Source of the DNA: Branchiostoma floridae
Taxonomy: Eukaryota; Chordata; Leptocardii; Amphioxiformes; Branchiostomatidae
Assembly (NCBI RefSeq): GCF_000003815.2
Contig: NC_049989.1
Coordinates: 11,637,704-11,701,703 of the forward strand
DNA: 64,000 bases
Reading direction: 5' to 3'
The notes beneath the pieces are model-generated. The model searched no databases. It saw only the letters and a program-made list of their open reading frames with translations, and was not told the DNA's origin. Positions 13,988 through 24,410 of the stretch are shown piece after piece; positions within the stretch are counted from its first letter, which is position 1; each line of letters starts with the position of its first letter. The position numbers were made by a program, and so were the translations under genes.

Positions 13988-14812
13988 AACCCGTAAATAG
14001 AAGGCAGATAGCAAGTTGAGTACTAAAAATTACTTCCTTACTTTTCTACAAGGCTCGAAAGCGAATAAAGTTTCCCCTTGGCGAAACCGCTGAGTGAAAC
14101 CGTTCGGTAACCGCAAAGTGAGCCCATACGTTGGAACTTCAAGAATCTTCGACAAAATGTGCGTTACTTCTGTAACTTGAATTTCATAGTAAAACCCGTC
14201 ACTAGTAGGCAGAAAGCAATTTGAGTACTAAAAATTACTTCATTACTTTTCTACAAGGCTCGAATGCGAATGAAGTTTCCCCTTGGCGAAACCGCTAAGC
14301 GAACCCTTCGGTAACCGCAAAGTGAACCCATACGTTGGAACTTCCAGAATCTTCAACAAAATGTGCGTTACTTCTGTAACTTGAATTTCATAGTAAAACC
14401 CGTCACAAGTAGCCAGAAACCAATTTGTGTACTAAAATTACTTCCTTACTTTTCTACAAGGCTCAAAAGCGAATGAAGTTTCCCCTTGGCGAAACCGCTA
14501 AGCGAACCCTTCGGTAACATCAAAGTGACCCCATACAGTGGAACTTCCAGAATCTTCAACAAAATGTGCGTTACTTTTGTCACTTGCATTTTTATAGTAA
14601 AACCCGTCGCGAGTAGACAGAAAGCAATTTGAGTACTAAAAATTACTTCCTTACTTTTCTACAAGGCTCAAAAGCGAATATTTAATGAAGTTTCCCCTTG
14701 GCGAAACCGCTAAGCGAACCCTTCGTCAACAGCAAAGTGACCCCATACGGTGGAACTTCCAGAATCTTCAACAAAATGTGCGTTACTTTTGTCACTTGAA
14801 TTTCATAGTAAA
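13988..14812. repeat. higher-order satellite unit, copy 3
   Basis: Four monomers in the order TAAATAG, CACTAG, AGCCAGAAACC, then the GCATTTTTATAG/CGCGAG type, followed by another TAAATAG monomer. A 6-bp insertion (GCGAATATTTAATGAAG) near 14680 explains its slightly longer length. Confidence 0.8.
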
Positions 14813-16652
14813 ACCCGTAAATAGAAGGCAGATAGCAATTTGAGTACTAAAAATTACTTCCTTACTTTTCTACAAGGCTCGAAAGCGAATAAAGTTTTCC
14901 CTTGGCGAAACCGCTGAGTGAAACCTTCGGTAACCGCAAAGTGAGCCCATACGTTGGAACTTTCAGAATCTTCAACAAAATGTGCGTTACTTCTATAACT
15001 TGAATTTCATAGTAAAACCCGTCGATAGTAGGCAGAAAGCAATTTGAGTACTAAAAATTACTTCGTTACTTTTCTACAAGGCTCGAAAGCGAATGAAGTT
15101 TCCACTTGGCGAAACCGCTCAGCGAACTCTTCGGTAACCGCAAAGTGAGCCCATACGGTGGAACTTCCAGAATCTTCAACAAAATGTGCGTTACTTTTGT
15201 AACTTGAATGTCATAGTAAAACCCGTCACAAGTAGGCAAAAAGCAATTTGAGTACTAAAATTTACTTCCTTACTTTTCTACAAGGCTCGAAAGCGAATAA
15301 AGTTTCCCCTTGGCGAAACCGCTAAGCGAACCCTTCGGTAACCGCAAAGTGAGCCCATACGGTGGAACTTCCAGAATCTTCAACAAAATGTGCGTTACTT
15401 TTGTAAGTTGAATTTCATAGTAATAGTAAAACCCGTCACGAGTAGGCAGAAAGCAATTTGAGTACTAAAAATTACTTCCTTACTTTTCTACAAGGCTCGA
15501 AAGCGAATGAAGTTTCCCCTCGGCGAAACCGCTAAGTGAACCCTTCGGTAACCGCAAAGTGAACCCATACGGTGGAACTTCCAGAATCTCCAACAAAATG
15601 TGCGTTACTTTTATCACTTGAATTTCATAGTAAAACCCGTCAGGAGTAGGCAGAAAGCAATTTGAGTACAAAAAATTACTTCCTAACTTTTCTACAAGGC
15701 TCGAAAGCGAATGAAGTTTCCCCTTGAAGAAACCGCTAAGCGAACCCTTCGGTTACCGCAAAGTGACCTCATACGGTGGAACTTCCAGAATCTTCAACAA
15801 AATGTGCGTTACTTTGGTAACTTGAATTTCATAGTAAAACCCGTCACAAGTAGGCAGAAAGCAATTTGAGTACTAAAAATTACTTCCTTACTTTTCTACA
15901 AGGCTCGAAAGGGAATGAAGTTTCCCCTTGGCGAAACCGCTAAGCGAACCCTTCAGTAACCGCAAAGTGACCCTATACGGTTGAACTTCCAGAATCTTCA
16001 ACAAAATGTGCGTTACTTTTGTCACCTGAATTTCATAGTAAAACCTGTCACGAGTAGGCAGAGAGCAATTTGAGTACTAAAAATTACTTCCTTACTTTTC
16101 TACAAGGCTCGAAAGCGAATGAAGTTTCCCCTTGAAGAAACCGCTAAGCGAACCCTTCGGTTACCGCAAAGTGACCTCATACGGTGGAACTTCCAGAATC
16201 TTCAACAAAATGTGCGTTACTTTGGTAACTTGAATTTCATAGTAAAACCCGTCACAAGTAGGCAGAAAGCAATTTGAGTACTAAAAATTAATTCCTAACT
16301 TTTCTACAAGGCTCGAAAGCGAATGAAGTTTCCCCTTGAAGAAACCGCTAAGCGAACCCTTCGGTTACCGCAAAGTGACCTCATATGGTGGAACTTCCAG
16401 AATCTTCAACAAAATGTGCGTTACTTTTGAAACTTGAATTTCATAGTAAAACCCGTCACAAGTAGGCAGAAAGCAATTTGAGTACTAAAAATTACTTCGT
16501 TACCTTTCTACAAGGCTAGAAAGCGAATGAAGTTCCCCTTGGCGAAACCGCTAAGCGAACCCTTCGGTAACCGCAAAGTGAACCCATACGGTGGAACTTC
16601 CAGAATCTTCAACAAAATGTGCGTTACTTTAGTAACTTGAATTTCATAGTAA

Positions 16653-17468
16653 AAACCGTAAATAGAAGGCAGATAGCAATTTGAGTACTAAAAATTACTT
16701 CCTTACTTTTCTACAAGGCTCGAAAGCGATAAAGTTTCCCCTTGGCGAAACCGCTGAGCGAAACCTTCGGTAACCGCAAAGTGACCCCATACTTTGGAAC
16801 TTCAAGAATCTTCGACAAAATGTGCGTTACTTCTGTAACTTGAATTTCATAGTAAAACCCGTCACTAGTAGGCAGAAAGCAATTTGAGTACTAAAAATTA
16901 CTTCGTTACTTTTCTACAAGGCTCGAAAGCGAATGAAGTTTCCCCTTGGCGAAACCGCTAAGCGAACCCTTCGGTAACCGCAAAGTGAACCCATACGTTG
17001 GAACTTCCAGAATCTTCAACAAAATGTGCGTTACTTCTGTAAGTTAAATTTCATAGTTAAACCCGTCACAAGTAGCCAGAAACCAATTTGTGTACTAAAA
17101 TTACTTCCTTACTTTTCTACAAGGCTCGAAAGCGAATGGAGTTTCCCCTCGGCAAAACCGCTAAGCGAACCCTTTGGTAACATTAAAGTGACCCCATACA
17201 GTGGAACTTCCAGAATCTTCAACAAAATGTGCGTTACTTTTGTCACTTGCATTTTTATAGTAAAACCCGTCGCGAGTAGGCAGAAAGCAATTTGAGTACT
17301 AAAAATTACTTCCTTACTTTTCTACAAGGCTCAAAAGCGAATGAAGTTTCCCCTTGGCGAAACCGCTAAGCGAACCCTTCGTCAACAGCAAAGTGACCCC
17401 ATACGGTGGAACTTCCAGAATTTTCAACAAAATGTGCGTTACTTTTATCACTTGAATTTCATAGTAAA
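16653..17468. repeat. higher-order satellite unit, copy 4
   Basis: The same four diagnostic monomers occur in the same order over about 815 bp. It is followed by ordinary CACGAG monomers near the array edge, not by another TAAATAG monomer. Confidence 0.78.
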
Positions 17469-17815
17469 ACCCGTCACGAGTAGGCAGAAAGCAATTTGAG
17501 TACTAAAAATTACTTACTTACTTTTCTGCAAGGCTCGAAAGCGAATGAAGTTTCCCCTTGGCGAAACCGCTCAGCGAACCCTTCGGTAACCGCAAAGTGA
17601 CCCCATACGGTGGAACTTCCAGAATTTTCAATAAAATGTGCGTTACTTTTGTCATTTGAATTTCATAGTAAAACCCGTCACGAGTAGGCAGAAAGCAATT
17701 TGAGTACCAAAAATTACTTCCTTACTTTTCTACAAGGCTCGAAAGCGAATGAAGTTTCCCCTTGGCGAAACCGCTAAGTGAACCCTTCGGTAAAAGCAAA
17801 GTGACCCCATACGAA

Positions 17816-18072
17816 TGAACTTCCAGAATCTTGTATTTCATAGTAAAACCCGTATCGAGTAGGCATAAAGCAATTTGAGGCTTTAAACCTTTGGATAAAC
17901 CGCGAAAGTCGGGAACACGGAAAGGCATTTTTACACGGATGACCCTTAACATTCTGAGCTTTCAAACGTCATTGCGTCCAAATGACAAAGTGTGCGTTAG
18001 TTTTATCAATTGAATTTCATAGTAAAACCTGCAGAGAGAAAGCAGAAAGCCATTTGAGTACTAAAAATTACT
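17816..18072. repeat. decayed right edge of the satellite array
   Basis: After about 17815 the monomer is truncated (TTCCAGAATC joins directly to TTGTATTTCATAGTAAAACC). About 100 bp of unrelated sequence (17877-17975) follow. One strongly diverged monomer fragment then appears, with TTGAATTTCATAGTAAAACC and TTTGAGTACTAAAAATTAC ending near 18072. Diverged outer monomers are the usual pattern at satellite borders. Confidence 0.85.
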
Positions 18073-18075
18073 TTT

Positions 18076-18455
18076 TACAATCGCGTTATTAAGTCATACC
18101 CCTACCTGGTGCCGTGAAAGGCGGTGTTTCAAAAAAAAGAGCTAGCGGTTGCGCCTAAACAGAGCCCGTATACTCAAGAATATCTCGAGAAGGAAGTATC
18201 CGAATATTTTGCGGTTTCCATCTTTCGATTCCTTACTAAGGCACCTTTCCAATGATACCAAGTTTGCCAGGCCGGGACTTGAACTCTAGGCTACAATCGC
18301 GTTATTAAGTCACCCCCTACCCGGTGCCGTGAAAGGCGGTGTTTAAAAAAAAAGGAGCTAGCGGTTGCGCCTAAACAGAGCCCGTATACTCAAGAATATC
18401 TCGAGAAGGAAGTATCTGAATATTTTGCGGTTTTCATATTTCGATTCCTCACTAT
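18076..18455. repeat. direct duplication at the satellite border, 216-bp spacing
   Basis: Two copies, starting at 18076 and 18292 with TACAATCGCGTTATTAAGTC, share about 160 bp including GAGCTAGCGGTTGCGCCTAA and AATATCTCGAGAAGGAAGTA. They differ by a few substitutions. The 50 bp between them holds, read on the minus strand, a tRNA B-box-like GAGTTCAAGTCCCGG, so this may be a duplicated retroposon fragment. Confidence 0.85.
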
Positions 18456-19057
18456 AAGTGAAAAAAATTGTAGTACTAGAATTTTCTTTATAATTGGCTG
18501 GATTACTCGCTAGATTTTCCTATTTCTGGCAGTATCAGTCGTGCTTGCCTGAGAAATCTTCCTAATCTGTTTTATCCAATGCGAAAATGCCCGATTTTGT
18601 ACATGATTGTTGACATGAAAATAATGTCTTTTCCCTATACTTTTTTACATTTCGAGAAGTTGGATGATCGGAATTCAGATGGTCTTGTAGCTGAAGGAGT
18701 ATCCTCTCACCCCATATACAGATATTTTGCTTTAGGATAATTCCCTGGAAGAGATGTTCGCTAGATCTAGACTTGTGCCGCCTCCATTTGAAACCGCAAG
18801 TAAACTGGGGTGTGCCCCCTTAAGTCATCACCCTAATGTGTGCTAATTGTGATGCACCAGCCTGATTTTATGTGTCGTAGAGTAATTGAGTAAAGTCGTT
18901 TGGATTGAAAGAATTACTTAAAAAAACTGCTTCAAGGTGTTTAATGTCGCTTCAGTGGCCGCTATAGACAGGTTTGACTGTATATTATTTTAAAGCCGAG
19001 AGGACCCTGTCCCATTTGGATCATGGCGGCCTGGTAGTGGTGACCGTATACTAAACT
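18456..19057. other. no gene seen
   Basis: AT-rich sequence without a recognisable coding frame or clear internal repeat. Confidence 0.5.
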
Positions 19058-19602
19058 TTGGAGGAGTGTGGTTACCCTTTTGTTCGGCAAGCCCATCAAT
19101 CAACAGATTCAAATGTATTCCACTTAATTTCTGCAATACACCAGCGTCTTAAGGATATTGATTTCCAGAATTTCCTAACCAACATTCATAATGATAATAA
19201 AGGTTTAAGTGCGAAAAGCAAACTCCGTACAGACTACTAAAGTTCACACACAATGAAGGGCAGTATTTGAAAATTACAAACATTAGGCACAGAACTACCA
19301 TCGCTAAACTAAGAATCAGTTGCCACAAACTGCGAATTGAATCAAGAAGGCACAACCGCACTCCTCTAGAAGAAAGAGTCTACCAATTTTGTACCTCAAA
19401 CATGGTAGAAGATGAAGTGATTGATTGTGATATGTATGCTAATGATAGGAATACTCGTTTTAATTACATAGAAAGTAGATTCCCTCGTTTTAGACACATG
19501 AGTAGCACAAACAAGTTTATAATCCTCATGAGTTTTGACAAACCAGCCATAGCTAAACCTAGGCCTAGGAAAAAAATGTTGTGTTTCCTGTTTCAGTCCT
19601 AA
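19058..19602 (+). pseudogene. C-terminal tail of a non-LTR retrotransposon reverse transcriptase, broken
   Basis: Two overlapping coding stretches join across a frameshift near 19238: the first ends ...KLRTDY and the second resumes KFTHNEGQYLKITNIRH without a gap in sense. The combined text continues through AKLRISCHKLRIE, PLEERVYQFCTSN, VEDEV, a Cys-containing segment and FRHMSSTNKFIILMS. This layout (a LRISSHKLxIE-like block, a Cys pair, a VEDExHFL-like block and a KFxxLMS block) is typical of the extreme C-terminus of LINE-type ORF2 proteins in invertebrates. The HFLL portion normally after VEDE is missing, and no endonuclease or RT core remains. It is a dead 5'-truncated insertion. The clade is not determined. 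Confidence 0.7.
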
Positions 19603-19625
19603 AAAAATAGGGTCGGTAGGTAGGG
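19559..19625 (+). repeat. left arm of a 1-kb inverted-repeat pair
   Basis: Contains CCTAGGAAAAAAATGTTGTG, TTTCCTGTTTC and CCTAAAAAAATAGGGTCGG. Its reverse complement is found near 20570-20640. It overlaps the last codons of the retrotransposon relic. Confidence 0.75.
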
Positions 19626-20569
19626 ATTACCTTTTTTTTTTTTTTTTTTTTAGATTAAGACTTTGGTCAGAACTATGAAAATGGTACCTGGCTTGGAACC
19701 TGCATTATTTCATAAGCTGGGACAGTGATGTGGTGGTGCAGTTATCCATGACAATATCTATTCATACTTTTTGTTACATATGTTGTATGCTTCTGATGTC
19801 ATCTTCCTGGCTCATAATGGGAACGGGTTTGTGCGCACGGTAAAAAATAAAGTTATTGAAATATGTCCGAAAATGTGCAGTGAGAAATTCCTCAGCTGCA
19901 AAATGTGACTCCGTTATATGACTTTCCATCCATTATATGAATTTTGGGTTTGCAAAAAGCCAGATTTTTAGGTCCCTTAGGAATAGTTAATTTGCATTTC
20001 CATTATATTTCAAAATCATGTGAATTTGACACAATACATGGAAAGATGACTAACATGAGGCTTTGTATTAATAACATATAACCACTTGAGACCTTTTTCC
20101 ATTCTATAAGCTTTATTTTGTCTTTTCTCTAGCAGATTGTTTCACATGCTAATTTCAACCTTTTTTTTATGTTAAAACTTAACATTTAAAAATCATTTTA
20201 AAACTCCTGGAACATTTACAGAAAGGGATATTGTACTCTAGAATATATATGTATAGTATATCATGTATACTCTCAAATTTCCCTATCTGTTTCCACATAA
20301 AGGTCCAGTGGAAATACATTTTTTAAACCTCCTTGGTACATGCAAGGAGGTTACTCCTTGGTACATGTAATTGAAGACAGTACAGACACATGGCAGACCT
20401 TAATGAGGTGTGACCCCCCTGCTGACCATCCCTGTCAGGGGAAGAAACTGACACCTGGCAGGGCCAGCCTTACCCTGCACAAAATCTACTTGGCTGGATG
20501 ATAAATGATGATTAATTGCAAGAGGTCCCACTGTGCGACTGTGGTTACAGATCTGACCCAAAAAGAAGT
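19626..20569. other. no gene; small structures only
   Basis: Contains a poly-T tract at about 19631-19652. A short hairpin at 20326-20352 has arms AACCTCCTTG and CAAGGAGGTT, and its loop sequence CCTTGGTACATG is repeated just downstream. No coding frame is recognised. Confidence 0.5.
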
Positions 20570-20640
20570 CTAGGGTTGGCAGGTTTTTTTAGGGTCGGTC
20601 GGGAAACAGGAAACACAACATTTTTTTTCCTAGGCCCTAT
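20570..20640 (-). repeat. right arm of a 1-kb inverted-repeat pair
   Basis: On the minus strand it reads CCTAGGAAAAAAAATGTTGT and GTTTCCTGTTTC, then a CCCTAAAAAAACC-like end, matching the arm at 19559. The two may be separate insertions of one short element in opposite orientation, or ends of a larger element. Confidence 0.7.
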
Positions 20641-22483
20641 ACAGTCCTACATCTATACCATTACCAAGAAGCGAGAAGAAGCCGAACTTCTGTATTAGAC
20701 AAGATTTCTACTGAATAGTTAAACATGTCTACATACCGTTTGTGGAAAAAGCCCGGCTTCGACTCGGGCAATTTCTCCCGCTATCACTCAGGGTGTTCTT
20801 CTTCGAGTTAGCTTCTTCGAGCTAGCAGACCTAGACAAAACAAGACGTCACTGCAATAAGGTCAAGGTCCCATTACCCAAATCCACTGTACGACGTCAGT
20901 CCTTCGAAAATTCTCGACGAGAACAGTACGGATGTGGAACTCTTCACGCAGCGAAGTTTATAAGTGAATGCCGATACGATATCACATGTGATATAACCTC
21001 CTTGGAAAGTGTGAACACATTTAAAACTAGAAAGGCCGACATTTGCTTGAGAGCAAATACAGCATATTTCAGCCATACCCCTTCCCTCGCAACATTGGAC
21101 TGTTCCAAGTCACCTCCGCGCAAAAATAGAACATTTTAACAATGACAATGACAATCCCCAAAATGGAACTAATATTGTGAATTGATTCCAGGTCAAAACA
21201 GAGCTTGCCCAATATGCCACGGGCCCATATGGAAGAATATACTCTCAGCTCCTATGCATAACTAATTGGTTATTGGAATCACGCCAGCTCCTATTTTTCC
21301 GAAAGTGAAAAAAAAAAACACCGCACCTTCCATTCATAAAATTTTCATCATGAAATTACATAAAAACATTCAACAATTTCCACTACGATAACTAGGTCTA
21401 AGTACCGTATAATCTCTTTGTGATGTGGGTACATTTATTATTGCAGTGAACTTGTTTTATTCAAGTAGGGACATACGTTTTAATAATTATCAAGCAGGTA
21501 CAGGTGCTGTGTAGTAGGAGTGGGTTTTTTTCAAGCTGAAAACTTAAATCTTCTTCTTGTTTTCTATGAGCCATGACATAAACGGAAACGTCTCGAATTT
21601 TTAAAAGAATTTTACCTCCTGTCGCTTCATTTTTTTTCTGAAAAATCCCAGGACCAACAACGTAACTTGATGTGGCTTTATCTATATATTTCATTTTCCT
21701 TCTTTGTTAAGTATATAATTCTGTATACCACTGTTAACTCTTTTACTTTGTATGCAATAATAAGCCATCGGACCTAATCTTGTCTTAGTGTTATAATTTC
21801 CTGCTCGTAGCGTGCTAGACCCGGAGTATAGGAGTTTCTACCTAATGTTCGAGGGTTTCTTTTCGGAGGTCAGTGGTGATACTCTGGCACTGAGAGTGTT
21901 TTATTGTGCTCAAACTCTGGCAGTTTAAAGTTACTAACAATTTAAATGTACAAAGTTTATGTAAAACAACAACAACAACACTAGAAGTACCTACATTTGC
22001 TCGGGAAAAATACATCACTTTTCTTTCCAGTCCAGTGATAGAAATGTTGCAACTATAGACAGGTGGACACTAAAAAGAAAATGTTGATCTATTGACTAAG
22101 AGCAATACCTTACACATACTTTTAGTACCCACTGATCTTATTCATATAAACATTAAACAGGTAAGCCAATTGTTTAGATGTACAGTTCAAATAATTCTAA
22201 AGCTGAGATATTGATGAGAAAATAATCATTCTCGCCACTGTCCAACTTAAGTATCAAAACTAAACGCAAACTGACCAATTTTCCCGCGTTTTCCGCGAAG
22301 TTACATTTTCTCGATTGTCTCGACATAACCTACCAAAGTCAAATCTACCGAAAATTATTGATATTGTCATGCGAAATGTTGGTAAATTGAACGACAAATG
22401 TATTCTATCGTAACGGTTCAAGGCATGTGTACCCCCCGCTACCGCTCAAATAACCCTGTCTGAACTTGTTATCACCAAGCACA
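20641..22483. other. no gene seen
   Basis: No recognisable coding sequence. A short (AAC)5 tract lies at 21965-21979. Open frames here are short and resemble no family I know. Confidence 0.45.
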
Positions 22484-22680
22484 GTAGGGGCCTCTTCTCT
22501 GGATAGTTTTAAAGAACGCTTGCAGATAGATGTGCAGAAGTTAGGTGTGACGGATCGTTCAGTGTAATATAACCAGCTGCTGCCGCACCGCGTGCCTGCG
22601 AAGCTGGTGTGTTACGCCGAAGGGCGGTTATACCGGCTATATATATACACTCGGATACAGAACTCCAAATCATCGCAAAC
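22484..22680 (+). pseudogene. retroelement-like coding scrap with one internal stop
   Basis: One frame reads VGASSLDSFKERLQ, then IDVQKLGVTDRSV, a TAA stop at 22565-22567, then YNQLLPHRVPAKLVCYAEGR and LYRLYIYTRIQN. The SLDSFKxRL pattern is common at the C-terminal end of retroelement polyproteins, and the uninterrupted sense on both sides of the single stop suggests a recent nonsense change. No other protein domain is present nearby. The assignment to a mobile element is an inference; the broken frame is seen directly. Confidence 0.45.
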
Positions 22681-22916
22681 TACAATTTTAAACCGGGCGC
22701 AGGGTGACATGTGGCCCACGTTAGGCCGTAATATGCATGTTTCTGCATATACGGCATTGGAAGGCCCCGCTTATGAATATTAATTAGCTTTCGACTTCCT
22801 CTTCACTGATTACATGAATTAAATCCCGCTAAAGCTGAGGTCGCTGCAGGTGTGGCGCTCTGTGGGGTCACGGGAGTTCACGGGAGGAGGCCGATAGAAA
22901 ACCAATTGCACCTCAG

Positions 22917-23198
22917 AAAAGCGCTGACATTAATTATTTTAAAGTGGCTCATGCCAAAATTTTACTTGGATCATTTTACCGAATATCCAATGCCTATCTA
23001 TACCAAATTTCAGGTCGTTCAATTGTTATACCAGGGTACAGGGGGCAAAAAACTGTTTGGTCTAAACATGACCATAAAACCTCACTAAAATCATTTTAGA
23101 GGAAGATATGAAAAAAAAAAATACTAAAGTATTGGCCCACTCTACTGTTCTACTGAATTTCGAGTTATTCGGTCCAGGAACGACTGAGATAGTGTGTT
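22917..23198 (+). repeat. dispersed repeat, copy A
   Basis: Shares the ordered words ACCAAATTTCAGGTC, ATACAGG, ACCATAAAACCTCA, AATCATTTTA, GATATGAAAAAAAA and ATTCGGTCCAGGAACGAC with copies B and C downstream. Confidence 0.7.
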
Positions 23199-23354
23199 GC
23201 CGACGAAGTGTTCCTTCCTAGCTCTTCGCTGATTGGATGGCGGCACAATTCAATTAATTAGGAGGCCGACACCTGTCACCTGTCGCCCAGGGCGGGAGTT
23301 ATAGTTTGCCACATATGGAACGCACAGAACGCCAAAACACGTCCTGTAAAACTT

Positions 23355-23745
23355 CGAAATGGGTCATTTTGAAGTGATATACGCCAAAATGAAAATTGGG
23401 TTCTTTAGAAAAATATCACATGCACTCCCGTACCAAATTTCAGGTCATTTGGCGCCACTATCAGGATACAGGAAGCCAAAATATACAGTCTTGGTCCGAA
23501 GATGACCATTAAACCTCAATAAAATCTTTTTAAGGGCAGATATGAAAAAAAAAATGAAGAAAACGGATCGAGGTATTGGTTCACTACACCGTTGTAGCAA
23601 ATTTCAGGTCATTCGGTCAAGAAACGACGGAGATGATTCGCTTTGAAAATTTGACAGGAGAAAGAAGAAACATTACGAATGGCGGAAATATAAATATTTC
23701 ACCATATACTACGTATGGCTGAAATATAAAAATGTCAGACCTGAA
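23355..23745 (+). repeat. dispersed repeat, copy B
   Basis: The longest copy, with TACCAAATTTCAGGTCATTT, ATTAAACCTCAATAAAATC and GATATGAAAAAAAAAATG. It continues through GAAAATTTGACAGGAGAAAG to a terminal ATTTCACCATA...TATGGCTGAAATAT end. Confidence 0.75.
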
Positions 23746-24102
23746 GATGTCTTTCCTTGTTTATACCGTGTCTCTGTCTGGAGTCATGATCATTTGTTGT
23801 TTTTTTAAACAAAATTTCACAGTATAGTCCTGCATGCTTTGTATTGCCTATTATACGGTCAAACAAATGTCACTGACCCCCGTTAAACCTTAAATGACCG
23901 GATCCAAATATGGCGTGAAGCTTAGCCAATCAGATCCATTATTTGTTGCATCTAGTTGCTGATTAGCTGTTCTGCGGTGGCGTGCTTCTGGTTGCTGGTT
24001 GGCTGAAGGGCTAATTGATTTACACGCAGGTGGTCAGGAGTTGGTCATGCGTTCTATTGTTGAGTCGCCCCAAAGCGTAGGAATTGAGCAGAGAATTCGC
24101 CG

Positions 24103-24410
24103 ATAAATCATTTTGAAGTGATTTTTAGCCAAAAATAATAACGGAGTCCTGTAAGTAAATATCCCATGCACTACCATACCAAAGTTCGGGTACTTTGGAC
24201 TTAATATCAGGGCACAGGAGGCTCAAATATAGAAGTTACTGGCTCACTCTACCCTTGTGCCAAATTTCAAGTCATTCGGTCCAAGAACGGAGGAGATGAA
24301 TCGCTTTGAAGATTTGACAGGAGAAGAAAGAAAGAAAGAAAGAATGAAGAAACATTATGAATACAATATATTTCACCATACCATGGTATGGCTGAAATAT
24401 AACAAGACTG
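24103..24410 (+). repeat. dispersed repeat, copy C, with GAAA microsatellite
   Basis: Shares TTTCAAGTCATTCGGTCCAA, GATTTGACAGGAGAA and the palindromic end CACCATACCATGGTATGG. It contains a (GAAA)n tract near 24320-24345. Copies A, B and C are in the same orientation. Confidence 0.75.

Larger units (their letters stand above)
1..18072. repeat. 204-bp tandem satellite array, about 87 monomers
   Basis: The block starting AACCCGTCACGAGTAGGC recurs about every 204 bp (for example near 207, 410, 614, 823, 1027, 1231) through to about 17850. Monomers differ by scattered substitutions and small indels. Each carries conserved words such as AAGCAATTTGAGTACTAAAA, TTCCAGAATCTTCAACAAAA and a short dyad CGGTWACCG. 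Both array ends are informative: the left end runs off the window, and the right end decays. No spacer sequences and no transposase are present. Because 204 is divisible by 3, short open frames recur in register, but they are not genes. The array could be pericentromeric, subtelomeric or interstitial; the sequence does not decide. Confidence 0.97.

Noticed and set aside
1-17850. Short open frames recurring through the satellite on both strands
   Set aside because: The 204-bp period is divisible by 3, so any frame open in one monomer recurs. The frames read through conserved satellite words, shift with indels and have no start context or homology.
1-17850. CRISPR-like array
   Set aside because: The whole 204-bp monomer repeats without unique spacers, and the rest of the window is eukaryotic with spliced genes.
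1-17850. CENP-B box in the satellite monomer
   Set aside because: CTTCGGTAACCGCAAAG resembles the first half (TTCG) only; the essential A and CGGG positions do not match on either strand.
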